This document shows, one piece after another, positions 1 to 9,160 of a stretch of DNA of 64,000 nucleotides. The translations under genes were made by a program, and so were the position numbers. Within the stretch, counting starts at the first letter, position 1; the number at the start of each line of letters is the position of its first letter. A model generated the notes under the pieces. It had not been told where the DNA came from. It was given only the letters and a program-made list of their open reading frames with translations, and ran no database searches. Source of the stretch: Deltaproteobacteria bacterium. GTDB taxonomy: Bacteria > Desulfobacterota > Desulfobulbia > Desulfobulbales > Desulfurivibrionaceae. The stretch lies in NCBI GenBank assembly GCA_021811385.1, contig JAJZPC010000001.1, forward strand, positions 1 to 64,000, read 5' to 3'.

Positions 1-1039
1 GAAATGCGTCGTAGGAAACCGGAATAGACCGAAAATACAAACTCGAACCATAATCCAAAAATGATAGTTTTTGAATCCAGTTTTGCCCCTCCCCCATTAA
101 ATTAAAATGCAAGAAAAATTGCTCCAAGAGAGAGATTGCATTCAAGCAGAAAGGGATGATCAACCCTGGAAGCAGAATAAATATAAAAAGAAAAAACCAG
201 TGGTTCAATTTTACAAGATTGAATCTATCCAAACCAACTACCAAGAGAATTCCGGCAAGTAGGCTCATAAACGAAAGATACGCTGCGGTCGAACCAATAA
301 AGAAAAAATGAACGCAGACAACCAATAACAAAGACAAAATAACATTTTTATATTTTGTTGATTTTGCCAGCAGGACGCCAGAACCAAACACATAAAAAAC
401 CAGGTATGCCCAATTCTGAGGCTCTGATGACCACCCCTGGAGTCGGGGAAAAAGATTTCCGGCATCCACATGGTTTTCGGCCAACCCAAAAATTCCATAT
501 GAAATAGGGTCAAGATTTGGACACAGAAGCTCTCCACCAACCCGGGAAATTGGAGATCCATGCAGTTTAATAAATCCGAGAAAATCCAAAAGAGGAATTG
601 TATTAAGTAAAACCGCAATAAAACCGAAGATGGAACTAAGTACTATCAACCTATTGAGAGATTTATGAGTAGATATGATCCGAAGCATTAACAACGTCAC
701 TATGGAAGTTTTCAACACCCCTTTCAATAATTGGCTGCCATTACCCAAGACAAATTCGAGAAGAGCATATAAAAACAATAAACCAAGATAAAAAAATGCC
801 GTGGAAACGAAGATTCTTGGTAGCTTTACAAAAAAGATCGAAACCACATGGAGACTTAAATAAATCAACAAAATACGATTGACAATAGTCGCCCATTGCA
901 TACCGAGATGATATTCAAAAATGAACATCATCGATTGCGACCAGGCATATATTGTAAAAACGAACAAAAAGAACCAGCTTAACTGATACTCCGGATCGAA
1001 TATGCCCTTTTTCAATCGCAAGAGGCAAGAGTACAGCAT
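1..1039 (-). CDS. Wzy-like O-antigen/EPS polymerase (partial, runs off left edge)
   Basis: Not in the ORF track because it has no stop inside the window; reading the minus strand from the ATG at 1039 gives 346 open codons to base 1. The product is very hydrophobic, with about seven or eight membrane segments, and carries a long extramembrane stretch containing RLQGWSSEPQNWAYLVF, similar in style to the large loop of Wzy/O-antigen-ligase proteins (R-x-G-x-x-x-EP). It starts 3 nt after the stop of the dimethylformamidase-like gene, so it is the next gene of the same operon. Role by inference: polymerisation of lipid-linked repeat units at the periplasmic face of the inner membrane. It could instead be a WaaL-type ligase; these are not separable by eye. 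The C-terminus is missing. Confidence 0.72.
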   Translation of the reverse strand, partial: MLYSCLLRLKKGIFDPEYQLSWFFLFVFTIYAWSQSMMFIFEYHLGMQWATIVNRILLIYLSLHVVSIFFVKLPRIFVSTAFFYLGLLFLYALLEFVLGNGSQLLKGVLKTSIVTLLMLRIISTHKSLNRLIVLSSIFGFIAVLLNTIPLLDFLGFIKLHGSPISRVGGELLCPNLDPISYGIFGLAENHVDAGNLFPRLQGWSSEPQNWAYLVFYVFGSGVLLAKSTKYKNVILSLLLVVCVHFFFIGSTAAYLSFMSLLAGILLVVGLDRFNLVKLNHWFFLFIFILLPGLIIPFCLNAISLLEQFFLHFNLMGEGQNWIQKLSFLDYGSSLYFRSIPVSYDAF

Positions 1040-1042
1040 CGA

Positions 1043-2584
1043 CTATTTCCCGGTCTTCGTATCGAGCAAATTCAGCATGATTTTCTCACACACGGGATCA
1101 CTAAAAAGTGTCCCACCAAAGGGAATGGAGCCAGCGTTGAATATCCAACCGCCTTCCTGAGTCTGTTTGAACAACATGTTTGCCGGGAACTTGGTGTTCG
1201 TGCCAGCAGCAAGGATAGTAAAACCAGAGAAATCCGGAGAGCCCTGATCAGCCTCCCATCCGCTGGCGCCTTGATATGATGAATCCGGATTGTGATTTGC
1301 AGACATGAGGCCGAAAGCAGCCCCTTTTTTCAAATTCGTGCCACGAAAAATCCAATGATCCGGATTCAAAACTCGAAATGGCCCATACAGTGGGTTAGAT
1401 ATCCCGGTGTTAACTGCGCCTGTCATCTTCACTCGCTGAGTGCCGGGAACATCGCCCAGCAATGAAATTCGCTTTTCGTCGGTCGCAACAAGTTTAAAAA
1501 TAGGGTTCCCGCCGGCGAATATCGCTTTCCCCCCTTTTTTAATAAATTTATCGTACGCATCAATCATGGCCTTTGACCAATATTCAGTATGAGCATCAAA
1601 CACAACAATTTCAGAATTCATGATGCTGCTGCTCTCGTTGAAATCCTCATTTGCATAAAAGCCGAACTCAATGGAGTGCGCTTCGGCAAATGCCGGGATA
1701 ATCCAGCTTGCTCTCAATAGATGGGAATGATGTGACGCCTCCGGAAGAATATCCGCAATGAAATTTTCTGGTTTCAGTGGACGATTGAGCGGGATATGTA
1801 TCGAGGACTTCGGCAGGCCAATACTATTGAGTAACGAATCCAACGCGTTGTTGTAAGCAAGATTATCGCCCGATGTTTCATGGTCGACATAAAAACTTTT
1901 TTCGGCGAACGCATTAAATGCATACCAGGTATAGGTTGACGCGATAAATGCAATTTTGGGTGCAGTTTCGGGCTTGACTATAAATGGTATCTGCCAAAGC
2001 GCCCCGCTAGAATTACCCTTCATTTCAACCAAATAAATACCGGATTCATAAGAAGACGTGTCAACACTAAAGCTGGAAGCCCAAGCAAAACCTGTATCAG
2101 GGGAATATAAGGTTTCCTGCGGACGACTCTTGAAATTACCGAGATTTCGATACGCAACCTTTTGCCGTCCGAGGCGAAATATTTGCACGGAGTAAGGTTC
2201 CGTAGCATGCACGAAAACGTCCAGCTTAGCGCCTTTTCCTATGGAGCGTTTCTTTATGTATCCAACCAACGAATCCAATTTTGGTTTATATGCAGCTTGT
2301 TTTCTTTTCTCCGACTCGATAATTTTAGTAATTTGCGTAAGAACCGGACTAATTAATTCATTTCTTTTTTCAGCTTCCAGTTCAGCAGCGGATTTCACTT
2401 TTTCGGCGGAAGTGTATGCTGGGGTTGAAGCCTCAAAACTATAAAAAATATCGTTCTGAAGCAATGAGACCACATACTGTTTGAAATTTGATATCTGATG
2501 ATAAGGAAAGATTTGATACTTGCCCACCATGACCGCGTATATATTTGAGATAAGCAGAAGAAGCACAATCAATATTTTTTTCAT
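1043..2584 (-). CDS. Secreted/anchored protein with N,N-dimethylformamidase beta-subunit-like domain
   Basis: The track start at 2662 is probably too early. The ATG at 2584 begins MKKILIVLLLLISNIYAVMV, a signal peptide or N-terminal anchor, and overlaps the previous stop as ATGA. The mature region (about residues 100-513) resembles the C-terminal domain of the N,N-dimethylformamidase large subunit: ALWQIPFIVKP, then AFIASTYTWYAFNAFA, then IVVFDAHTEYWSKAMIDAYD and KGGKAIFAGGN. Such domains are found in bacterial surface-polysaccharide loci without a proven reaction; the fold contains a class-I glutamine-amidotransferase-like region. Position between a Wzz-like and a Wzy-like gene suggests a periplasmic role in glycan assembly or modification. 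The catalytic function is unknown; dimethylformamide is an unlikely substrate. Confidence 0.65.
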   Translation of the reverse strand: MKKILIVLLLLISNIYAVMVGKYQIFPYHQISNFKQYVVSLLQNDIFYSFEASTPAYTSAEKVKSAAELEAEKRNELISPVLTQITKIIESEKRKQAAYKPKLDSLVGYIKKRSIGKGAKLDVFVHATEPYSVQIFRLGRQKVAYRNLGNFKSRPQETLYSPDTGFAWASSFSVDTSSYESGIYLVEMKGNSSGALWQIPFIVKPETAPKIAFIASTYTWYAFNAFAEKSFYVDHETSGDNLAYNNALDSLLNSIGLPKSSIHIPLNRPLKPENFIADILPEASHHSHLLRASWIIPAFAEAHSIEFGFYANEDFNESSSIMNSEIVVFDAHTEYWSKAMIDAYDKFIKKGGKAIFAGGNPIFKLVATDEKRISLLGDVPGTQRVKMTGAVNTGISNPLYGPFRVLNPDHWIFRGTNLKKGAAFGLMSANHNPDSSYQGASGWEADQGSPDFSGFTILAAGTNTKFPANMLFKQTQEGGWIFNAGSIPFGGTLFSDPVCEKIMLNLLDTKTGK

Positions 2585-3309
2585 TTTTTCCCCCAGCGCA
2601 TACAGTAAATTTTCCCAAGATGGAGGCCAAACATGACCATCAGGCTCCCGATAATCCCCCAACCCACCGAGAAAAGCACGCGCTCTAATATTGTTTTTGT
2701 CTCACACAATTTGGCCTCGGCGCTATCCGGCATTACGATTCTGGTTGGCGTCGGGGGGGGAGGGAGTACCCCCTTAATTTTAATCAATTCGACTTGCAAA
2801 TTTTGGTATGCCTCAGCGGGAATAGATTTGTCAGACGACAAGGTGGAAATCATTTTTTCGAGATTGGTTCGCGTCTTCTTCAGAAAACTTAGCCGTGCAT
2901 CGTAACTCGCAACGGCCAGAGCATACCTCTCATCGTGCCTACCGGATAACTTGGTCAGCATTTTCTCCAATGCAACACGAACCGTGCGGGGGTTGTCACC
3001 TTTCAGTTTTACCGTAATAACTCTTCTCGTGGAAAAATCAAAAGCATAGATATTCGCTTTTGCTGTGCCACTAATCGACTTATCTGTGCCAGAAATATCT
3101 ACATTCAAACTAGACGCAGTAACATAAGGGTCTTCAATCATGATCTCTTTATCTAAATAATCTCCCACCGTTCCCAATACAACCAAAGCCTCATCACAAT
3201 AACGATCCTGTCCCTGATTAACCGAATAGAAGGACACCACAAAGAAGACAACGAAAAAAAATAACGGCAGTCTCCAGCATTTCAAGGCATTGCTTGCGAA
3301 GTTATACAT
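2581..3309 (-). CDS. Wzz-like polysaccharide co-polymerase (chain-length determinant-like)
   Basis: About 242 residues from the ATG at 3309 (MYNFASNALK), which has an AGAAGATG-type ribosome site; the track start at 3351 would add 14 unlikely residues. The topology is a hydrophobic segment at about residues 13-33, a periplasmic region with predicted helical stretches (about 110-180), a proline run (LPPPPTPTR) and a second hydrophobic segment close to the C-terminus (SVGWGIIGSLMVMFGL). Two flanking membrane segments with a proline-rich motif before the second is the layout of Wzz/PCP proteins that set polymer length. Sequence similarity to the classical Wzz domain is weak. Overlaps the next gene by 4 nt (ATGA), indicating translational coupling. 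Confidence 0.6.
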   Translation of the reverse strand: MYNFASNALKCWRLPLFFFVVFFVVSFYSVNQGQDRYCDEALVVLGTVGDYLDKEIMIEDPYVTASSLNVDISGTDKSISGTAKANIYAFDFSTRRVITVKLKGDNPRTVRVALEKMLTKLSGRHDERYALAVASYDARLSFLKKTRTNLEKMISTLSSDKSIPAEAYQNLQVELIKIKGVLPPPPTPTRIVMPDSAEAKLCETKTILERVLFSVGWGIIGSLMVMFGLHLGKIYCMRWGKK

Positions 3310-3435
3310 ATAATCATCTTCTATGAAGTTGGCTCTCATGTAATAAAACACCCGGTAGCCGCACCTTGAGGCAACGATCCCTTCGTGCGACCACTCTCTC
3401 GGTAATTTTTGTCTTGAATCAACTCGTACCAGTGT

Positions 3436-4425
3436 CTAACGCTTCTCCAAAACCAACACCAGTGATAAAGTCATATGTTCTGATACGGCGGGAATGCTCT
3501 TGAGTATGCTCTTGCCTGCTTCTTTGGCAATTTTTTTTGATACTCCCAGTCTCGTCAGCTTTTCGAGAATTGTGGTCCTTTCGATACTCTTGATCGAGAA
3601 TAGTGGCTTCGCCAACCTCTCGAAACTTCTTGTCCCAAGGCCGTTGAGTGACGGCAAAACACGTTTACCGGCATACGCAGAGAATGTTGGAAGCGGCTGC
3701 GGCGCACTTTTGAATCTTTTTCCATACTCTGTCGAGAGAAGCTTGTTGACAATCTCCATGATCGTGTCGGCAGGCCAAAACCAATGCAACCCTGGGAACA
3801 GGGTAATAAAATCCAGATGATGCGACAGCGCTCCTTCATAAGGAGGAAATACAAGGTAGGCCTTCCCGCCCTTCCTCAACACCCTGTGCAACTCCTTGAT
3901 GGTCGTGGCAGGATCGTGAACATGCTCAATCACGTCGTGACTAATGAGAGCATCAATTGAATCATCGCCCAGAGGAATGTTTTCCTGCGTACACAGCTTG
4001 AAGCTGCAGCTCTTCACGCCGCTCCTCATGGCGAAGTCAATTGCTTTGTCTATTTTATGTTGATGGGGCTCAACCCCGATGATTGTTGAAGTGGGCAATC
4101 TCTTCGATAACGCAACGGCTTTTCCACCGTAGCCGCAGCCGAAGTCCAAAATGCGCATCCCGCGAAGCTCTTCTAGTAAACTGCCCTCAAAATAATCGAG
4201 GAAATCGTCAAGGCGTTTTGCTTCTTGATCGGATTCATTGCTCTTGAGCGGTCCCTCCTCAACGAATGTTTCCTTAAGCGTTGTAAAAGAACGCTTCGAG
4301 TTTCCGAGAGGGGTATATTGAGATAGCCGGATAATCATTTCGAGCGCAAACGAACTCTTGGGCATTGTGATCGGTCCCTTCAAGAATATATTAGAGCCGA
4401 GAAGCCAAGGACGGAACGGAGACAT
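3436..4425 (-). CDS. Class I SAM-dependent methyltransferase
   Basis: 329 residues; the start at 4425 is preceded by GGGGAGGT at 7 nt. A Methyltransf_11-type Rossmann core occupies about residues 85-200: motif I is ILDFGCGYGGKA, the acidic post-I residue is in IIGVEPH, and the post-motif is ISHDVIEHVHDP followed by LHRVLRKGGKAYLVFPP. It probably methylates a sugar or a lipid-linked intermediate, or the end of a chain; the substrate cannot be read from sequence. It is in the polysaccharide operon, upstream of the Wzz-like gene. Gene-specific C-terminal 130 residues have no motif that I recognise. Confidence 0.75.
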   Translation of the reverse strand: MSPFRPWLLGSNIFLKGPITMPKSSFALEMIIRLSQYTPLGNSKRSFTTLKETFVEEGPLKSNESDQEAKRLDDFLDYFEGSLLEELRGMRILDFGCGYGGKAVALSKRLPTSTIIGVEPHQHKIDKAIDFAMRSGVKSCSFKLCTQENIPLGDDSIDALISHDVIEHVHDPATTIKELHRVLRKGGKAYLVFPPYEGALSHHLDFITLFPGLHWFWPADTIMEIVNKLLSTEYGKRFKSAPQPLPTFSAYAGKRVLPSLNGLGTRSFERLAKPLFSIKSIERTTILEKLTRLGVSKKIAKEAGKSILKSIPAVSEHMTLSLVLVLEKR

Positions 4426-4493
4426 GGGCCTACCTCCCCGTTAGTCACTTCAAAATCTCCCGGTTAGGCTCAACCGGCCCAGATAGTTGTCGT

Positions 4494-5498
4494 CTACCGA
4501 CCCAGATAATTACCGTTCACCAAATAACGAACAAAATTATGATAGCCTCGCATAAATTCTATGCCGAGCTCCACCCATTCGCGCATGCTTCGTGGACCTC
4601 CTGCCATCCTTGGCACAAATTCAGGGCAAGACTGTTGCAACCTCTGATACGCGGTCGCAAGCTGTTCCAGGTACGGATCGTAAACAAGTCTACGTAATGC
4701 AGTGGAAAGGTGCCGGTTTCCCGCATACAAGTCGACCAGGCGGTTACTCAACATTTTTAATCCCTGAAAATGATAAAGGATCAATGGATAATCACTTAGA
4801 TAGACACGCCCATCCCTCTCATGAACACGGTGACTTTCGACATTCCAGGGAGCGGCATTAAGCCCGGGCGAAGGGGCAATATCTCCAAAAGGGAACAACA
4901 TCGGCAGCTGATCCAGATATTTCTGATCAGCAAAAGTAGTTTCAGTCGGTGTAACGCTACAGCTCTCAATGCATCGGGCACTCCACCAGTCGATTACCCG
5001 CATCCCTTCCGGACTTCGCCTTACAGCCGCGTACCCCGCGTTAAAATCCCCGACCCTGCCCGCATACTGTTTGAAAGCCTTGTGAAAACGATGCGGCGTT
5101 AAAACATAGTGCCTGTCCTGACCAGGCAAAATCAAATCCGGGTCGGAAAAAAACAGCATGTCAGCATCCACATAGACAAGCCAATCCGCACCGAGCATGG
5201 TGCGTGCCAAGTAACCAAGCGCGATTGGCTTGCAGGTCCAACAATATTCACCTCGGGAACGGTGCTTACGAGTATTGGCAAGTTCCGGGGTGCTGAATTG
5301 ATCGTGCCTAACGATGATTGATCGTTCTGGAGCAATCTTGATGAGCAGCTCGGCCGACTGCTCATCAACACAAAAAAAAGCAAATCGGGCAGTAGCATTC
5401 ACACGCATGAGCGAGGCATGAAGCGCCAGCGCCCGAGGCAAGTGATCTGCATCAAAGATGGTGCCGTATACGGAAATAAAATGAATGTTATCGGCCAC
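4494..5498 (-). CDS. GT-A-fold glycosyltransferase
   Basis: I place the start at the GTG at 5498 (VADNIHFISVYG), which has AAGGAG 6 nt upstream, instead of the TTG at 5504 used by the track; this gives 334 residues. A nucleotide-sugar transferase signature is visible as WLVYVDADMLFFSDPD (DxD at about residue 117), preceded by an N-terminal ISVYGTIFDADHLPRA strand-turn typical of GT8-like enzymes. It is likely to add one sugar of the repeat unit on the cytoplasmic side. It overlaps the upstream SDR gene by 11 nt. Donor and acceptor are unknown. Confidence 0.68.
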   Translation of the reverse strand: MADNIHFISVYGTIFDADHLPRALALHASLMRVNATARFAFFCVDEQSAELLIKIAPERSIIVRHDQFSTPELANTRKHRSRGEYCWTCKPIALGYLARTMLGADWLVYVDADMLFFSDPDLILPGQDRHYVLTPHRFHKAFKQYAGRVGDFNAGYAAVRRSPEGMRVIDWWSARCIESCSVTPTETTFADQKYLDQLPMLFPFGDIAPSPGLNAAPWNVESHRVHERDGRVYLSDYPLILYHFQGLKMLSNRLVDLYAGNRHLSTALRRLVYDPYLEQLATAYQRLQQSCPEFVPRMAGGPRSMREWVELGIEFMRGYHNFVRYLVNGNYLGR

Positions 5499-6315
5499 CC
5501 GCAACTCCTTCCATCGCCAGACGTCGACCCAGATCGCGGCAATAGCGCGCGACTTCGGAACGTTCGCAACGCAGTCCGGTCTCCTGCCTCAACCGTGTCG
5601 AATTGAGTTGAAACTCATCCAGCACTTGGGGGTTTTCCACCACCAAGTGCCCTTTTCCAAAGCCTTCGATCATCCAAAGCGCAACGTGTCCAACTTCAGT
5701 CGCTTCCCCCGTCCCCACGTTGTATATCCCGGATGGTCGGATTCGTAATATTTCGCGGAGAACCGTGCAAAAAAAATCGACGGGGACGATATCCCTACGA
5801 ACAAAGGGACTCAATGTAATATGAATACATTCTGTCTGCGCGAGTTGGTTAAGCAAGAAAGCTCCCATGCGCTGACGCCCAGGAATAGCTTCAAATCCAA
5901 TAATATTGCCTGGTCGCAAGATAGTTAAGCGATCACCAAGCATTTCTGCAAGATTGCGCTCGATTCGCAACTTGTTGCGTGCATAGACATCCAGGCCGGA
6001 AACAGGAGAGTCTTCTTGCGCATTCCACTGTATATCCTGTTGATATACCTTACGTGTGCTGATCATCACATAATGGACAGCGTGCCGAACAGCATATTCC
6101 GCAATGCGCAGATCAATATCCAGAAAACGATCATAGTCTTGAAAATACATCTCTGGGGCAAAAGCAAAATTAACAATTGAGCCGACCCCCTCATAAACGG
6201 ACGGATCGTCAACTTTGTCGTGGCCTATATAACGGACAGGAAATTCCGGGTTAAGAGTTGCGAACTCCCTTGCCAGAAAGCTGCTCCCTCCAACAACAAG
6301 AACAATACCCTTCAT
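5488..6315 (-). CDS. NAD-dependent epimerase/dehydratase-like protein (extended SDR)
   Basis: 275 residues, ATG at 6315 after GGAGAGGG. The N-terminal nucleotide-binding strand is degenerate (VVGGSSFLAREF in place of TGxxGxxG), but the downstream SDR pattern is kept: SIVNFAFAP, MISTRKVYQ and the catalytic YARNK. LRPGNIIGFE and GIYNVGTGEA match the C-terminal half of sugar-nucleotide epimerases/reductases. It probably converts an NDP-sugar for the glycan. The modified glycine motif is unusual and could mean altered cofactor binding; the fold assignment is safer than the reaction. Confidence 0.6.
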   Translation of the reverse strand: MKGIVLVVGGSSFLAREFATLNPEFPVRYIGHDKVDDPSVYEGVGSIVNFAFAPEMYFQDYDRFLDIDLRIAEYAVRHAVHYVMISTRKVYQQDIQWNAQEDSPVSGLDVYARNKLRIERNLAEMLGDRLTILRPGNIIGFEAIPGRQRMGAFLLNQLAQTECIHITLSPFVRRDIVPVDFFCTVLREILRIRPSGIYNVGTGEATEVGHVALWMIEGFGKGHLVVENPQVLDEFQLNSTRLRQETGLRCERSEVARYCRDLGRRLAMEGVAGGR

Positions 6316-6396
6316 CCCTCTCCACCAATCATGCTTTCACCCAAAACGCCAAATACAACGACTGCCTGTAATTTCTCATAGAACCCGATGCCCAAG

Positions 6397-8055
6397 TTAC
6401 CCAGGGATGTCCAGCAGGTCCTCTTCATTGCTACTCAGCCACTCAGCCATGCGGCGCAATTCCGGGGCATTACGCAACTCGTCCACTGTCCGGGCAGTAC
6501 AGCCTACATCCAGCGATGCTGTCGCATCCTGACGGAAGCGCATATTGAACACCTCCAAGCGCAAAGGACGACACAGAAACACCCCATATCCGAATCGCTC
6601 TGCCAGCTCCTGCATCTGAGCCGAAACAGGGGGCACCTCCTCAAGCCGCGCCAGGCAGGCAAGATAAGCCTCCGGCGTATCGAAATCCAGGGTGAACCCA
6701 TGCCGGTCGTAACGCCCCGTTCCCGCTGTCAACACTACCTTGCCAAGCAGTGCTGCCTCTATCCCCACTGTACCTCGCACCGTCAGACAGTAATCCATCG
6801 CCCCGAACAGCGAGAGCGTAGTAATTTCCGCTTCGGCAGGGATCACTTTCACGTGCGATGGCAAGGAGCCCACCCGTTCGCGCAACGCCAACACCTCTGA
6901 AGGCTCCGTGGATATTCCGTCTCGCCGATCCTTGATCACATTGGCTGGATGTACCTTAATGACCCAGTTCAGATGGTCATTACGACATGCCGCCAGGACC
7001 GTCTGAACAAACCATTCCTCATAATCCCGAAACAGATCCTCGCCCCAAAAAAAGGTGGCATCCCAGAAAATATGGGAAAATATCACCGCCGTCTTCTTTT
7101 CGGGATCCAGGCCAAGGCTGGCAGCAATCTCCTCTCGATTCCAGGCACGCTTACCGAACTGAGTCCCCACCTCTCCGTACCACTCTCCGTTGGCATAGGA
7201 TTCAGCCAGTTCTCGTTGCAGCCTCTCGCGAGACACGCTCCCCCACTCGATCTCCAGCAAGCGTTGCCAAGACTCGGTGGACAGCGACGAGGGATGAACA
7301 TCGCGATTATCTGTGCGATACCGCTTCAACATCACGGTGTTGTCGCGATGAGCCGCGTTCCAGGTCACCACGGGAACCCCTTGATTGACACACACATCGA
7401 AGATTTCGCCAAAGGGCGAATAACCGCGGTCCACCAATATCATCATCTGTGGGTTAAGGGCCGCGATAAGGCGCTCTGCCCCGCGAGCATACGCGATAGA
7501 TGCGGCCAGACCGGCCTCCGCCCACTCGAGAATGTCCGGATTTCCCATATCCAGATACCCCAACCGGGTACGTCGCATCAGGGTCGAACTGACATATTTA
7601 CCTACGGTAACCCCCCCCACCAGCAGGCCGATCAGGTCTTCGAAAGAACGTATCCCCGACATCAGGATCGCAGCCTCTCTCCGGTCAGGCAAAGGACAGT
7701 AGCGAAGAAACGTCTCAATAAAAGGCACACCCATCGCCTTGTAAATGGCCTGATTACCCGCCGCTGGATCACTCAACACATGGACACGGAAATTTGCCTG
7801 TTCCAGCGCCTTGCGAACCACTGACTCGGCCAGGATATGCTCGAATTGGCTCCAGCCGACAACCACCGCCGTCCCAGCGCTACCATCTCCCAGGGTCGTT
7901 GGCAGAACGCCACGTGCGTTGGCTTGCCATCGGTTTAATTGACGCATGACGGAAAGATAATGCCGACGATAAGCCGGTTTTAAAAAAAACCGGACTGCAT
8001 GCAACACAGAATGGCAAGCCGGATAACGTCGCGCGGCAAATTTAATCCTGTTCAT
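6397..8055 (-). CDS. Capsule-polysaccharide-type (KpsC/KpsS-like) transferase
   Basis: 552 residues. The C-terminal third resembles the Capsule_synth/Kdo-transferase-like family, a GT-B-type fold: WVIKVHPANV, then VKVIPAEAEITTLSLFGAMDYCLTVRG split over a loop, then GTVGIEAALLGKVVL and TGRYDRHGFT. The N-terminal half has VVVGWSQFEHIL and MILVDRGYSPFGE. In characterised Kps proteins the family adds Kdo linkers; many relatives in O-antigen loci have no known substrate. With a nonulosonate pathway next door, transfer of an alpha-keto acid sugar is one reasonable idea, but it is only inference. Confidence 0.55.
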   Translation of the reverse strand: MNRIKFAARRYPACHSVLHAVRFFLKPAYRRHYLSVMRQLNRWQANARGVLPTTLGDGSAGTAVVVGWSQFEHILAESVVRKALEQANFRVHVLSDPAAGNQAIYKAMGVPFIETFLRYCPLPDRREAAILMSGIRSFEDLIGLLVGGVTVGKYVSSTLMRRTRLGYLDMGNPDILEWAEAGLAASIAYARGAERLIAALNPQMMILVDRGYSPFGEIFDVCVNQGVPVVTWNAAHRDNTVMLKRYRTDNRDVHPSSLSTESWQRLLEIEWGSVSRERLQRELAESYANGEWYGEVGTQFGKRAWNREEIAASLGLDPEKKTAVIFSHIFWDATFFWGEDLFRDYEEWFVQTVLAACRNDHLNWVIKVHPANVIKDRRDGISTEPSEVLALRERVGSLPSHVKVIPAEAEITTLSLFGAMDYCLTVRGTVGIEAALLGKVVLTAGTGRYDRHGFTLDFDTPEAYLACLARLEEVPPVSAQMQELAERFGYGVFLCRPLRLEVFNMRFRQDATASLDVGCTARTVDELRNAPELRRMAEWLSSNEEDLLDIPG

Positions 8056-8101
8056 TGTTCTTCAGTTAAGCCGATTGGCCGCGTAACGCGGATAGTTCGG
8101 T

Positions 8102-9142
8102 TCAGCCTTTTACTCCTTGGTAAAAAAAATGTTCGAGTTGAGACAATTTTTTTATAACGAAATTTGCGTAGGCCGGCTTGCACATTTTCATTTCAGTGAA
8201 ACCGTCCAACCGATAATTCTCAAACGAATTCCCCTTGATTTCACGGGAAATTTTCAGGTTTTCCAGTACCAGTGAGCCTCCGGGTTTTAACACTCTGTGT
8301 AATAAGGAAAGATACTCGTTTACCACCTTTATATTCATCTCCTGAAAAGAAGAGACATTGAACGCCATATCCATTGCACTATCGCCAATCAAGTCAGATT
8401 GATAAGGCAACATAAAAACAACGTCATATTCCTCAAGTAGCGACCCAAAATCCCCCCCACCAGCAATGTGCTCATGAATGATATTCGGAAGAGCAATTCT
8501 CAGCTCAGGAAAAATGGTTTTGAGAAAAGAAAACCCGACGGATATCGTTTCCGGCAGATCAACAATGGTGTATTTACATCCGAAAGCTCCGATCATCACC
8601 GCAGCATTCACGCATGCCCCCCCGCCGACTTCTACCACCGAGCTTACGTCTTTACCGGTTTCGGTCAGGTTATAAAGCTCGAGCATTCGCAAATAAACAA
8701 AGCCGTGTTTTTCCAAGAGCAGTTCATGCTGCTTGGCCTGGCGGAAATTTGGGTACCTAGCCGTAAACGCGGCAATATGATGGGCTAAAGACCCCGCGCC
8801 CCTGACTTGGCGGATTTTTGCGTAACAGGTTTTGATGTACCCCAAAAAAGAATGGTGACTGGATTGGGTGGCCAAATAGCCGATGGGTTCATATGAATCC
8901 ATAAACCGATGACCGCTTTTTAACACTACTCGATTACCAGAAAAACCAACAAACGTCCCCGACGCCCACCACTTCCAAACTGATGAAGGGGCAAAGCGGC
9001 CATCCCGTGTCACCTTATCATATACGTGCTCAGTCACAAGAAAACCCAGGTAGTGCATTAACGCTGAAAGCTCGTCATCGGTAGCCTCAAGTTGCACAAA
9101 ATAATTTACGGGGATGCTGAAATCAGGATTGATAAAACGCAT
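8102..9142 (-). CDS. Putative sugar O-methyltransferase (NanM-like)
   Basis: 346 residues. SAM-binding core from about residue 165: VVEVGGGACVNAAVMIGAF, then YTIVDLPETISVG and later LHRVLKPGGSLVLEN. The combination of an EVGGG motif I and an IVDLPE motif matches the putative sugar O-methyltransferase family found beside nonulosonate (sialic acid-type) genes, which fits its position next to neuC-neuB-neuA. Expected reaction: SAM-dependent methylation of a hydroxyl on the sugar or polymer. AT-richer than the neighbouring neu genes, which suggests a separate origin. Substrate not shown by sequence. Confidence 0.66.
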   Translation of the reverse strand: MRFINPDFSIPVNYFVQLEATDDELSALMHYLGFLVTEHVYDKVTRDGRFAPSSVWKWWASGTFVGFSGNRVVLKSGHRFMDSYEPIGYLATQSSHHSFLGYIKTCYAKIRQVRGAGSLAHHIAAFTARYPNFRQAKQHELLLEKHGFVYLRMLELYNLTETGKDVSSVVEVGGGACVNAAVMIGAFGCKYTIVDLPETISVGFSFLKTIFPELRIALPNIIHEHIAGGGDFGSLLEEYDVVFMLPYQSDLIGDSAMDMAFNVSSFQEMNIKVVNEYLSLLHRVLKPGGSLVLENLKISREIKGNSFENYRLDGFTEMKMCKPAYANFVIKKLSQLEHFFYQGVKG

Positions 9143-9160
9143 GGTGCTTTCCAGTAGAAA

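Noticed and set aside
265-618. 117-residue ORF on the minus strand in the track
   Set aside because: It is a shadow in another frame of the longer open Wzy-like gene (1-1039), which has no stop in the window and so is absent from the track.
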